In this document: piece by piece, positions 10,894 to 22,518 of the stretch
Layout of the letters: each line of letters starts with the position of its first letter
Numbering within the stretch: the first letter of the stretch is position 1
Source: Shinisaurus crocodilurus
Taxonomy: Eukaryota; Chordata; Lepidosauria; Squamata; Shinisauridae
NCBI GenBank assembly: GCA_021292165.1
Contig: CM037877.1
Span: forward strand, 113,359,289-113,423,288
Length of the DNA: 64,000 nucleotides
Direction of reading: 5' to 3'
Notes under the pieces: generated by a model
Database searches by the model: none
Told to the model about the DNA's origin: nothing
Seen by the model: only the letters and a program-made list of their open reading frames with translations
Position numbers and translations under genes: made by a program

Positions 10894-11519
10894 TTATTCT
10901 GTTTTCAGAGCAGTGGTAAAGTTTACTTGGCTCTACCTGTGTACCCCATGTGAAAGTCTTTTTCTAACACATGCTGAAGTGAAATGGAGAAAGCTCTCTA
11001 CAGTAATGATTAGGATTATTCTGCAGGGATTTTGGGTTTTTTTTTTTTTTAATGCATTAGAAGGGAGTTAGCAGAAAACACACCCTCCTCAAGAGAAAGA
11101 AAGAAAAAATCCCAACTACCTCAAATAGCAGCAACAAACATCCATTTTGGCATTGTTCAATCACAGTGGTGTTGTTCTTGTTTTTTTGTTTTTTTTAAAT
11201 GAAGTACAATAGAGCCCACATGTGTGTGTGTTTTTCCTGAGTGGAGAAAATAGGAGCTTGTAGGGTGGGCCTGTGAACCATTTTGCACACTAAGAGATAT
11301 CTAAAAATGTTAAATATTATTATTTCTTTGGCAAACTACTAATGAGAACAAAGCCACCATGGAGGGTTCCATTTTTAAAGTGGGAGATCTTTAAAGCAAG
11401 GAGTTTCCTGCACAATGTGGGGAAAGTAGGCGGAAAGTTATGTTTGACTGAAATAATGGCATATTCCTCCACGGTTTACCCCTTCCTACCATTTGTTGTT
11501 GCCTCTATATTACATTTTA
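10894..11519. other. no recognised feature; T and A runs
   Basis: Contains T runs at 11037-11051 and near 11180, and no recognisable gene or element. Confidence 0.4.
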
Positions 11520-11605
11520 ATTGTAAGCTCTTTGGTGCAGGGAACTGTTCTCTTATACTCGGTACAGCACCATGCACATTGATGGTACAATAATAATAAT
11601 GACAA
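11520..11605 (+). mobile_element. LINE or SINE 3' end with (TAA)n
   Basis: 'taagctctttggtgcagggaactg', 'gtacagcaccatgcacattgatgg' and a TAATAATAATAA tail form a familiar vertebrate retroposon 3' end. Only the tail region is present. The family assignment is uncertain. Confidence 0.5.
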
Positions 11606-11859
11606 CAACAGCAATCACCATCATCATCATGGCTGGGTCTGGAGATCAAAGTGGCTTCAGAGTGGTCAGAGCCCTTAAACGGTTAGAGCATCCTGGGGTG
11701 GGTGGCGAGGGCATTTTTCTGTTTTCTTTTGTCTTCCAGCTAAAATTCAGCCCATCCAGATCAGCGCCATGGCACTGGGGAGACTTCTGGTCTCTACGTT
11801 TGTGTCTCTGTGATCTGTTATGGGTTCACCACTGCCTCCAGGAAGGACCAAGTCAGGCA

Positions 11860-12340
11860 AGTAGTCCAGCCTTGCTGCTTGCTGCTGCTGCTGCTGCCTG
11901 GGAGGGACCACCCGCACCACCGGTGGGACTGCTGGCTGCCCTTGCAGGACCGGGCCCAGCCAGGAGCCGCCCCACCCCACCTGCAACTGTGGGGCCATAA
12001 AGATCCGGCCCCAGCGGGGGCGGGTCACCGCCGCCGGGGTCGCCACCGAAGGGGCGACACCAAAGGGGGCCGCCTCTTTGGGGGAGCCACTTCGGGGGTG
12101 GCACGAGGGTGAGGGCCTGCCCCCCTGCTGAGGGGGATATAGGTGGGGCTGGGGTTTTTAAGAGGCCCTTCTTTTTGAAGGGCTTGGGGTTGATTTTAGG
12201 GGTGGGTCTCCCGCCTGATCGGCGGAAGCGAGGGGGCATGTGCCTCTCCCAGGGAGATGATGGAGGGAGTTCTGGGGGGCAAAATATACCACTGTTGAGC
12301 GGCAGGCAGCTGGCAGAACGCTAGGGGCAGGCCACGCCGA
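11860..12340 (+). other. GC-rich 5' region of the L2-like LINE
   Basis: Directly upstream of the long LINE frame the base composition jumps to strongly GC-rich and CpG-rich: CTG repeats at 11879-11897, then blocks such as 'cgggtcaccgccgccgggg' and 'ggcggaagcgagggggc'. This fits the 5' untranslated or promoter region of a full-length LINE. No convincing ORF1 protein is visible, and the left boundary of the element is not sharp. A host CpG island that the element landed beside is the alternative. Confidence 0.5.
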
Positions 12341-15277
12341 CTAAGGGGGACAAGGGATCGATGCTTAATACCTATCCCTTGTCCCGGGCCTGCCCAGAGC
12401 CAAGGGATAACTGGGGGATGTGTGGCTCCTCCCCCTGCCTTGCGTTTGCTGTTGTGCAATGCCAGGTCCGTTACCCAGAAAACATCTCTCATCCATGACT
12501 TGATCCTGGATGAGGGTGCGGACCTGGCATGTATTACGGAAACCTGGCTGGACGAGGCCGCTGCTCCAACTCTGGCGGCCTTGTGTCCGGCTGGTTTCTC
12601 GTATGCCCAGCAGCCAAGGGTTGGGGGACGGGGAGGGGGAGTGGCTGTTATCTATCGGGAGTCCTTGGTCCTTACCAGACTCCCTCTCCGGGAGACCAAG
12701 TTGATTGAGTGCATGTACTGGAGGTTGGGTCCCAAGGGCAGTCTGGGGATTCTGCTTGTGTACCGTCCACCCCGCTGCATGACAGACTCCCTGGCCGAGG
12801 TGCTGGAGGTGGTCTCTGGTGTGCGTGTGTTGTCCCCCAGGCTATTGGTGCTGGGGGACTTCAATGTGCATTCGGGGGCTGCCCTCACGGGGGCACCTCG
12901 GGACTTCATGGAGACCATGGCTTCCTGGGAGCTGCACCCTGTATTAACTGGATCTACCCATGTAGCCAGTCATGCACTGGACTTGGTTTTTGTTTCTGGA
13001 GAGGGGGGAAATGATCTGGAAATCGGGGGTATATCCACCACCCCCTTGTCATGGTCAGAACACTATCTGGTGGGGTTGGATTTCTTGATGCCACAACCCC
13101 TCTGCAGGGGTGAGGAACCTATTAGGATGGTCCGCCCCAGGCGTCTTATGGATCCGGATGGATTCCTGAACGCGCTTGGGGAATTGGAGCACACAAACGG
13201 TAGCTCGGTCGAGACCCTGGTGAACGACTGGAATGCTGCAATCACCAGGGCATTAGACCGAGTTGCCCCGAAGCGCCCTCTTCGCCTAAACAGAGCTCGC
13301 GCGGCGCCATGGTTCACTCCGTCGCTGCGAGCTCTGAAACAAGAGGTGAGAAGGCTAGAGCGCTGATGGCGTAATTCCCGCTCCGAAGAACACGGGTTAG
13401 AGCTGCATCTTCAGCCTACAGGGGTGGCAGTGAAGGCAGCAAAAAAGAATTTCTATGCTGCCTCCATTGCATCTGCGGAGTGCTGCCCCAGGAGGCTGTT
13501 CCAAGTGGTCCGGACTCTGGTCGGTCCAGTCGCTCCACTGGAACAGTCTAAAGCCTCCTGTGAGGCTTTAGCGAAGCACTTCGCAGATAAAATCGATCGG
13601 ATTAGGAGTGGGATATTGTGCGTCGTGGACACAGGGAGTGAGCGGGAGGAGGCCAATGGCAGACTGGTTTTGTGGGATCGGTTTCGGCTTCTTCCTTCTG
13701 ATGAAGTGGACAAGGTGCTTTCATCTGTGAGGCTGACCACCTGCTTGCTTGATCCTTGCCCGTCCTGGCTCATAATGAGCTGCAGGGAGAGACTGGGTGA
13801 GGGGATCAAGGCAGTGGTGAATGCCTCCCTCGAAGAGGCAGTGATGCCATCAGCCCTCAAGGAGGCAGTAATAAGACCGCTTCTAAAGATGCCCTCCTTG
13901 GATCCCCAGGATTTAAACAACTTTTGCCCAGTCTCCAATTTACCATTTCTGGGCAAGGTGATCGAGCGGGTGGTGGGTGCTCAGTTGAAGGCACACTTGG
14001 ATGAAGCCGATTATTTAGATCCGTGCCAGTCGGGCTTCAGGTCTGGACATGGGACGGAGACGGCCTTGGTCGCCTTGGTGGATGATATGAGGAGGGCTTT
14101 GGATAGGGGCGAATGCTCCTTTCTAGTCCTCCTCGATCTCTCAGCAGCTTTTGATACCGTTGACCACGGTATCCTCCTGGACCGCCTGGAGGGCTTGGGC
14201 TTGGGAGGCACTGTATTGCAGTGGTTCCGGTCCTTCCTCTCTGGAAGGTACCAGAGGGTAGTTCTCGGGGAGGAGGCTTCGGACTCTCGGCCGCTCACTT
14301 GTGGAGTGCCGCAGGGTTCCATCCTCTCCCCGATGTTATTCAACATCTACCTCAAGCCGCTGGGAGCTATCATCAGGAGGTTTGGGGTGCGGTGTCATCA
14401 GTATGCGGATGACATGCAGCTCTACCTCTGTTTCAAGTCCTCACCGAGGTTGGCCGTTGAGACCCCGTCCAAGTGCCTGGAGGCAGTGGCTGGCTGGATG
14501 GGAAGGAACATGCTGAAACTGAACCCCGACAAGACCGAGGTACTTCTGGTGGGGGACAAGGGGAGGTTAGGGGATGTTGACCTGGTGCTGAATGGGGTAC
14601 ATCTCCCCGTGAAGGACCAGGTCCGCAGCTTGGGGGTCATTCTAGACTCCCAGCTGTCCATGAAGGCTCAGGTGGCAGCTATGAGCCGGGCGGCGCTGTA
14701 TCAACTCCATCTGATACGGCAGTTGCGCCCCTACCTTCCTAATCACCTGCTCCCATCAGTGGTTCATGCTTTGGTCTCCTCTCGCCTAGACTACTGTAAT
14801 GCGCTCTACGTGGGGTTACCCTTGAAGACGGTTCGGAAGCTACAGCTGGTACAGAACGCGGCGGCTCGCCTGGTTAAAGGCAGCCGCCGGCGGGATCACA
14901 TCACGCCAGTGCTGAAGGATTTGCACTGGCTACCAGTTGCTTGCCGAGCCGAATTCAAGGTGTTGGTTTTGACCTTTAAAACCCTATACGGCTCCGGTCC
15001 AGTCTATCTCAAGGAGCGTCTCCAGCAACACCAATTGGGCCGCTCAACAAGATCTGCCACAGACGGCCTTCTCCTTGTCCCTTCAGCCAGAGCAGCTAGA
15101 CTGGTGGGGACGAGGAAGAGGGCCTTTTCTGTGGCGGCCCCCGTACTGTGGAACTCTCTCCCGAGTAACCTCCACCATGCCCCCTCTCTGCTGAGCTTCC
15201 GTCGCTCATTAAAAACCTGGTTATTCAGGTGGGAATATGGGGTGGGTCAAGATTTTAAAATTTTTATATTGTTTTAA
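12341..15277 (+). pseudogene. L2-like LINE ORF2 (endonuclease + reverse transcriptase), one nonsense codon
   Basis: About 978 codons in one frame, broken only by TGA at 13364-13366. The frame is already open upstream of the GTG at 12422, so the true start is probably upstream, in or before 12341-12421. Counting from 12422, an APE-type endonuclease shows N13 (LCNARS), E40 (TETW), YRPP, D146/N148 (GDFN) and an S-E-H triad at 212-214 where this domain normally has S-D-H. After the stop, counting from 13424, the reverse transcriptase shows LDLSAAFD (catalytic D238), GVPQGSILSP and YADD (327-330), then the conserved L2-type C-terminal region. It would nick DNA and prime reverse transcription of its own RNA. 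TGC at 13925 (NNFCPVSN) replaces an Arg seen in the copy at 50149-50532. Both the stop and this change look like CpG decay. L2 group is favoured; exact clade is inference. Confidence 0.9.
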
Positions 15278-15364
15278 ATGTATTTTATTGTTTTTATTCT
15301 ATGTACATAGCCCAGGGTGGCCAGTTGCCGGCCAGATGGGCGATAAATAAATATTAATATTAAT

Positions 15365-15396
<32 letters not shown>
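15278..15396 (+). mobile_element. 3' end and (TAA)n tail of the L2-like LINE
   Basis: A short untranslated region is followed by 'agggtggccagttgccggcc' and 'agatgggcgataaataaata', then TATTAATATTAATAA and (TAA)n to 15396. The same terminal block occurs alone at 4893, 17596 and 35497, which marks it as the mobile 3' end recognised by the LINE machinery. Confidence 0.85.
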
Positions 15397-15398
<2 letters not shown>

Positions 15399-15443
15399 GG
15401 TTATTAGCTGTTTCAGGTTGGTGATTGACAAGCCAAGTTGATA

Positions 15444-15609
15444 CATAGATTTCATAGATCATAGAGTTGGAAGGAGGCTACAAGGCTATTGAATCCAACC
15501 CCCTGCTCAATGCAGGAAACTAAAGGAGGGGTCTCCCATCCAAGTAATAAGCAGGCCTAACCCTGCTTAGCTTTCCACGCTCAGACAAGCTGGGCCAGCA
15601 TAAGCCACA
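15444..15609 (-). mobile_element. 5S rRNA-derived SINE
   Basis: In reverse complement the head carries 5S rRNA gene sequence ('aagctaagcagggttaggcc', 'ttacttggatgggagacc'), covering the internal pol III control region. The tail ends in a 'ccttccaactctatgat' block that resembles CR1 LINE ends. Confidence 0.85.
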
Positions 15610-16572
15610 AATATACATAAAATAAATAAATAAATAATAAATAGGCATTCCTAGATGTTCAGCCTTGGTTACCAACACATTGAATTAAAGAATGCATTTC
15701 TGCACAAAGAGAAAATTTGTAGTTGGGCCAAATAGTGTAACATTGCAAATACTGGCAATATAATAAGAGATAAGGATAAACACTTAATAACTATAGCCTT
15801 TTACCTCTTACTGCAGGGAAATTTAGGGAGAGGCAGAACATAAGGAAGATCAGAAAAGGAACCTATAGATCTAGCATCAGAAAGAAAGTAGTACTTCAAA
15901 CAGTAGAGTGAAGTTTGAAGGCCTGAGTACAGGATATAGGAGAGCAAAGAAAAATACTGAGGGTTCAGCACCAGTCAAGATTTTCAATTTTCAATTTTGA
16001 GATCCAAACCCTGAGAGGGAGGAGAGTCATGGTTACATGACTGTTAGTAATGAAGACTTTTCACCCATGTTGTTTTCATTCATTCATTTATTTATTTTAT
16101 AATAATGTTTATTTTTTATAATACTGTTGTATTTATTGTTAATGTTGTGTACACACACACACACACAGTTTATATTTATTGATTTGGGGTTTTCTTTTCC
16201 CCTCAGGCTTCCCTAAATGCAATACATAAATTCAAAGATTTCTGTGCTTAAAATACTGCAGTTTTGTGTGTTCCCTCTGATAACTTTTGTACTTGACCAT
16301 GCCCTTTGGTTGCCTGGCCATACCCTTGGCCACGCCCTCATGTTGCCTGGTCACGCCCTCTTGATCACAGCTTCATGTTGCTTAACCATACCTCTTACAA
16401 ATTCACATGTGTGTCCCTATTTTCATCTGTGAAATGTTGGAGGGTATGAGATAATTTCAGGCAGTGGAAAGATCCTTGCTGTTGAGTTCTCAAAGCAGAG
16501 GCACACAGCAGGGGAACTGTGCTGTATCTCTTCATCGATTCTTTTTCTTCTTCTTCTTCTTCCTCCTATCTT

Positions 16573-16606
<34 letters not shown>

Positions 16607-17595
16607 TGTAGGGGGCAAACAGACTTAAAAGCCATTCCAGAATCAGCCCTGGAGAGAGGCTACATAGACCAAGTTGATATTCTAGCCACAAAGGTAAAAC
16701 AAAACAGAAAATCAAGGCTGCTAATGCAATCTGAAGGAGAAGGAGGAGTGGGGGGGGGGAGGAGATCCATTCTAGGGATTATATGCTCAGGGGTGGTTAT
16801 ATCTTGAAATGTCTATGAAAAACAACAGATGGCCATGAGTACCATGCCCTAGTTGTGAGCTACTATATGGCAGTTGGAAACTGAACACTAGATTAGATAA
16901 ACACTTAGTTGACAGCAAGGCATTTCTTGGTTCTAATAATCTTAAACTGGCCAGCAAAAATGGTGACCAGCTAAGCCAAATACAAACCACCAGCCATACT
17001 GTTTCCTGCTGGGCTTTGAGATATGCCTACAAAGGCTGCAAAGAGCTGTGGTGAAACTGGCAAGGCGTGCCCCCACCTCTCTTTGCAGCACATCCTGACA
17101 AACCACATCATTATGGCAGTATTTTATTGTATTGGTTTGAAATTTATGTAAACAGCTTTGTACATGCTTATCAAAAGGCATCATCCACATCAACATCATT
17201 ATAAATTGGTAGTAGTAGCGTGGGGGTGAATTGATAATTAGAGGGTTTAAACTCCACTCTGGATTTCCTGCGGAGTGAGGGAAAGGTTTGTCAGTTTCAT
17301 GATTGCTCTTTACATCTTTGCATATAATTTGTAACCTTTAAGCCAGACATGATGCATTCTCTAGGTCAAATATTAGCTTCAATAAGCAGCTGTGAAACTG
17401 ACTTGTTTGACTTGGGAGAAACTCCTTCACTTCAGAGGTGAAACTGACAAGGAACCAGTGGGGATGCTTAACCATTTCCTCCTCACAATTTCCCCAATTA
17501 ACATCCCCCCCCCCCATGAAGTTGTTGTTAGCCTCACTGGGGAGGGGAAAGACAAGTACCTGTACCACCACCACCCAAAGTGGGGCTCACTATTT
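15610..17595. other. mostly unique DNA with microsatellites
   Basis: Simple repeats: (AC)n at 16150-16167, (TTC)n at 16545-16561, (TA)n at 16575-16601, and a G run at 16750-16760. No gene is recognised. Near 16300-16400 a CATGYTGCCTGGYCAC-like unit recurs three or four times at about 25-45 bp spacing. Confidence 0.5.
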
Positions 17596-17648
17596 ATTTT
17601 ATTTATTTATTATATTTATTAATCGCCCATCTGGCCGGCCACCCAGCA
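17596..17648 (-). mobile_element. L2-like LINE 3' tail
   Basis: The reverse complement reads 'ggtggccggccagatgggcg' then 'attaataaatataataaata', the terminal block of the LINE at 15278-15396. Only the tail is present. Confidence 0.7.
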
Positions 17649-18550
17649 CTAATAGCCACTTGTTAGTTGGGGAAATGGTTTAAACACCCTCTTCCCTAGC
17701 GCCGCTGCCCTGATCCAGTTTGGGCACCTCGAAGTTGCTTTTAATTATTTCCTTTTAAAATATATATCAGGAGATCCAATTATGGACCTCCTGCATAATA
17801 TGTATTCTAGCCCAGAGAGGGTTATGCTTGTGTTGCTCCCCTTCTGCTACTGACATTTGATATTCACTGTGTACCAGCAGTAGGGATATTTAACATACCC
17901 AAGTAGCTAGTTTTATGTCTGTTGATTTATTTCCCATTCTCCCCTGAGTCCTCACAGGGCTGCTATTCAATAAAAAGAAAAGGAAGGGAAAGGAGAACTA
18001 ATGGAAAGCATCCTGCCCCCTGGAACCTCCTGCTGACTTAATAGATTATCTGCTAGCAAAATAAAGCACGCGCTGCTTATGAGTCTCCAATCCATTTCTA
18101 TTCACCTAGGAAAAATAATGCTTTTAATGAAGCAGGAGCCTCACTCCATCAGCCTCAACTAATGCAAGGCATAAGCACACAGTACGTCTGATCCTTTGTG
18201 AACCGTGCTGCATGCCATGTATAGAAGAGTGAAAGTTCTGCTTTCAGTTTGAGAGAGCCTCGCGTATTCTTTGCAGCTTGCCTCTACGGTCACTTTCAAT
18301 TCTGCATAGAAATCTTAGAATGTTAAAACTATTTAAAACCAAACATTCTGGGGCAGGCAGGGGGAAACAGCAGCTTGCAGAAATGTTGTTGTAGCTAAAG
18401 AGCACTGTGCTTTTAGAATCAGAGGCTTCAGAAGTTTTGTTGTCATTTTTTAAAAGTGGTAGCAGGACATTAAGAGATCATAAGGAGTCATAAGGAGAAT
18501 CATAGCTGCTGCTGACCGACAGTAGCTATTGATGAAGAAGATTTACTACG
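17649..18550. other. no recognised feature
   Basis: About 900 bp with no gene, RNA or repeat that I recognise. Confidence 0.4.
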
Positions 18551-18696
18551 GAACATAAGAAAAGCCATGCTGGATGAGACGCAAGGCCTATCTAGTCCAG
18601 AGTTCTCTTCCCCAGTGACATTACAACGCCTACAAGTGGGGCATGAGCGCGATAGCACCCTCCCGCTCATATTCCCCAGCAACTGACATTCAGAGT
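18551..18696 (-). mobile_element. CR1-like LINE 3' untranslated end
   Basis: 'gaacataagaaaagccatgc' and 'tggatgagacgcaaggccta' through 'attccccagcaactg' is the reverse complement of the 3' end of the CR1-like fragment at 28640-29163, and matches the copy at 36968. No coding part remains. Confidence 0.75.
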
Positions 18697-19560
18697 AGGG
18701 GTGCGCATTGGATTTAGCTGAACCCCAAATCATGGAACAGAATTGGGCTGATTCGGAAACATTTGGGAGATGTCCGGATCGAAGCAGGTTTCCTCCAAAG
18801 TGGAGAAAATCTGAATCCTCCTGAAGCTTTGTAAGCAATTCGGAGATGCAAAGGGACACAGAGAGACAAGGCAGCGGGTCTGCAAAACTTGATAAGGAAA
18901 ACAGCAGGGCGGAGGGAGAGGGTGTGGTTCTGTGACTGACAACTCTACGGCGTCTAATCACAGTGCATGGCACTTTGGGGGAACGATGCTGAAGTAACAC
19001 ATTGTAGGGCTGTTCCAGTGTGCAGTGCTTTTTTGCTAGTTCTCTCAATTAGCAGCAGCAGGAAGAGTCTTGGTGGTGTCTGTGGGACCTGGGAGGGTGT
19101 TAGCATTGGGTGCTCGCTTGGAAAATGTTGGATGTTCCAAACTTTCTGCCTCTGCCACTGTATGCTCCACAGCCACCATGCAGCCCTGTCCTGTTGCACT
19201 TGCTGTGACTTTGGTGCCAAGGGAAGCAGAAAACAAAGACGTCCTAAACTGGTTTTCATTCATCATAGCTCCTAGGCCCTACACCTATCCTTCCAATATT
19301 TTGCAGGTTCCTTGTCTCTATACTGCATGCCATTTTCATACAAATTTCCAAAAAACACCATGGGGGAGCAAGGGCAGTGAATTACTTCCTCCCCCAACCC
19401 CCGAATGTGAAGATTCACCAAAATCACTGCACCTATCCTTATGAATTTTTTCTAGGTTTCTTAGCTAGGGCCACTTCTATTCTGTATGCCACTTTCATAC
19501 CAATTGGCCACAACAACCATGGGGGGGGGGGGGAGAAAACACACACATATATTTTTTAAT
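18697..19560. mobile_element. possible hAT-like element with internal tandem repeat
   Basis: It begins TAGGGGTGCGCATTGG, a form typical of hAT termini, directly after the CR1 tail. In the right half, two related blocks (about 19265-19350 and 19424-19505) share 'cacctatcctt', 'taggtttct/aggttcct' and 'atgccattttcatacaaatt'. I cannot find the right end or a target duplication, so the extent is a guess. Confidence 0.35.
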
Positions 19561-19575
19561 CCCCAAACTGTAAAG

Positions 19576-19800
19576 CAAGGGTGGAGAACTACTTAAAGTG
19601 GGGGCTGATTGCCCCCCTCTGGGCCCTCCATGGGCCAGATTACATTAGTAGGTGTGGCCTTGCCCCCTGACCACTTGGCCTTTCTCAGTGCTGAGAGAGG
19701 GATGGAGTTCCATGCTTCTCAGTGCTGAGAAAGGGACTTGGCTTGCACTGGGAGGAGCAGCTTCTCTCAGTGCCAGCTGAGTTGGGTGCCTCTTTTGTGT
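19576..19800. mobile_element. hAT-like repeat, family of 21748
   Basis: 'caagggtggagaactactt', 'gggccagatta', 'tggccttgccccctgacc' and 'gtgctgagaaagggacttgg' correspond in order to blocks in the longer copy at 21748-22205. Right end undefined. Confidence 0.5.
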
Positions 19801-21397
19801 GCCTCTCGCCATCCCCACTGGGTTTATTTTTCATTTAAGATATAACAAACATCAGAAACCATGGTCAGTCCAAACCATGCACATTAGGTTTTCTCTTTTA
19901 CAAATTACAGATCTCATCCTTTCAATACGATACAGAACTGCATTGGCAAACCGGAATAATCTTTTCATTTCTCCAGTATACAATGGCATGCTCAAGAGAC
20001 CTTCCAGAAACAGTATTGCTGGCATAATTGATTATTTGTTCTGGCAGGAGAGAGAAATTTGACATTTTATGTATAAACTCCGGTCAACAATTTAGTTTTG
20101 TTGGCAGGGGCTGGGGAGACGTTCTGTAAAACACTTTCTCATCTAATTCATGTTAACTGTCACTTTTTGTCATGATATGTTCAATGCTATATGTTGAATT
20201 TGCTAATATATGCATCGCAGAGCCTCATATCATGCCAGTAAAGAAACTTGTCTCCAGTGCAGGTATTACAGAAGCTCCAGAAGATGACTTGCTCTTGTGG
20301 ATTCATTGAAAAGGCACATTGAAAAGACACATTTATTTGGGGAACATGGATCTCTTTAAGCCTAATTTCCTGGATACAAAGAATAAAATGAGCAGCAGTA
20401 AGAAAAATGGTTCCCAGAATGAGATTTTAAAAAAGGGGGGGGGGAGGCAGGCTTCCCTGCAACATAATGCCTTGCAAATCTACAAAGACTGCCTCTTTCT
20501 TTCAGAGGATGAATGCAAGGCACAAAGCAGTGCATTACAGTATAGTCCATAAAGGACTGGATAAAATTCAGGTGAGACTTCACAGGTGGCACAAAAAGAA
20601 AAATTCTCAAAAGACTTCAGCTAATGATTGGCTTGCGGGTGTAGGTCATCCATCTAAAAAAAAAAAAAAAGGTTGTTATGCTTGCTGGCTGCCATGTTTC
20701 TTATGACCCTGGGGTCCAGTTAGAGTTGCAACCTGGAGATTCCCTTTGTCCCATTACATTCACCAGTAAATGCATCAGGAGACAAAGCAATGGCAGCTTC
20801 TCCTGATCACCACCACCCAGTCCTTTTTATCTGCTCCCTTCCACTGCCAGCAGCACACCTGGAGTCCTGCTATCTACTGCATGGAGTGGAGAGAATGGGT
20901 GGGGGGAAATCAGGGAAAGAAACAGATGAGAGAATTGGCTCAAATTGATGTCTCATCAGCAAATTCAGTGGCAAAGGGGGGGGAGGAAACATGGGTCCTC
21001 TGTTTATGAGCTTTGTGCAGACCTCTGTCTAGCCTGCTTCCTTCAGAAACATTTTCAGCTACTTAACATTACATCAGCAAGTTAACATGCTCTTAGTCCA
21101 TGTCTGTTAAAAAAACATGGTGGGGTGGGTATACTAAATTAAGTCTGAGCCAAAAGTACTCACTGTTTTGCAGAAACATATTTGGCAACATCAGGAAGTG
21201 GCCTCCCTTCTAGCAATTTTTTGGTGATTGCTTCAGAAGGGATCACCTTTTCTCGAAGCACTGCCCTCACTCTGAATTGACTTTGCTAGCCTTCTGTGAT
21301 ATCAACACACAGCCAAATCTAACTGGCCATGTAGCATTTTGACATCAGCCCATCCAAGTGATCCCTGATTGGCTGGAATTGCTCATGTGAGTAATTC
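19801..21397. other. no recognised feature
   Basis: Largely unique sequence with a G run at 20436-20446 and an A15 run at 20656-20671. No gene is supported. Confidence 0.45.
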
Positions 21398-21463
21398 GAG
21401 GAGGAGGAGGAGGAGGAGGAGGAGGAGCAGCAGCAGCAGTCGTCGTCGTCGTCGTCGTCGTCA
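21398..21463. repeat. three adjacent triplet repeats (GAG)n(CAG)n(TCG)n
   Basis: About 30 bp of GAG units pass into a few CAG units and then (TCG)7-type units. All three are trinucleotides in the same phase, so the open frames translate to homopolymer stretches only. Confidence 0.95.
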
Positions 21464-21747
21464 CCAGAGGAAATGGCAGCAAAATGAGAGGGGCATTTTG
21501 GGGTGAAATGCGGGGGGGGGGCTTACTGGCACTGATGGTCAGCTGGCAGCAACTTTTTTCCCAAGCATCCATCGGGGAATGAAACTGTGCTATGATATAG
21601 TGGGGGTGGGGGGTGGATGCCAGCCACATATGCAGTGGTAGTGGTGCAAACAGCAAAGAAATAAGAGTTATGTCACTCCCTTTTTCAGCTCCTTAAACAT
21701 ACACACACACGAGCCAAAAGTGATCAGCTGACATTTTTTGCCTAAGC

Positions 21748-22205
21748 ATGGGGGTGGGGAACTTTTATTGGCCCAGGGGCCAGATTGCCCCCCCCCACAG
21801 ACCAATCCAGTGGTCTGTATGATGTCAGGGGTTGGGGCCTTGCCCCCTCCAAGAATGTCATCCACCCCCACCCACTTTGCATTTCTCCATGCAGAGAGAA
21901 GCACAGAGCTCCATGCCTCTCTCTGAACAGAGAAAGGGACTCAGCTGGTGCTTAGAGGAGTAGCTCCTCCTGGCACTGACCAGATCAGGTGTCTCCATCA
22001 CACACTGTGTGTCAACTCAGTGAGGTGTTGTGCAGTGTGCAAGGGGTCACTTGGCCAGGGCCTGGAAGAGCGGCTCCTCCAGCTGCCAACTGAGCTATGT
22101 GCCTCCTTTGCATGGCACAGGGATTCCTCTTCCCTTAGGGTTGGGGGGGGGCATTAAGAGGGCGGGGCTTGAGAGGGAAACCTCTGTGGGTCAGATTGGG
22201 AACCT
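21748..22205. mobile_element. non-autonomous hAT-like element
   Basis: Starts CATGGGGGTGGGGAACTTTT, close to the common hAT terminus CAGGGGTGGGGAAC. It contains 'gggccagattgcccccc', 'tgggg ccttgccccctcc'-type blocks and a twice-repeated 'gcggctcctcc/gtagctcctcctggcac' unit, and is related to 19576-19800. The right end is approximate. Confidence 0.5.
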
Positions 22206-22518
22206 CTGTGGGGTCACTTGGTTTAAGATTGTACGAACCCAACTCTCAAGCTTCAAAAGCACAATAGATTTGTTTACCTAAGCCCAGTACTCACCCCTGT
22301 GCCTCCGGGGGGAATCAGCTTTTGTGCCCACCCCCAGAAGGAGCGGGAGAAGCTCACTGCAACCCCACGTTGACATACCAGGGCGGGACAAGTCAGCCTA
22401 TCGAAGCAGGCCTCTCGAAACCAGCTCTTGTTATTCCATTAGCTCTCACCCTCCCTGCACCCAGGATAGGTGTCAGTATGGGTGATCGCTGGTCACACCA
22501 GTGTTGGAAATTGTAATA

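Noticed and set aside
11572..12000. 142-codon frame upstream of the LINE as ORF1
   Set aside because: It starts in a (TAA)n tail of another repeat and crosses an apparent junction; no RNA-binding or coiled-coil pattern.
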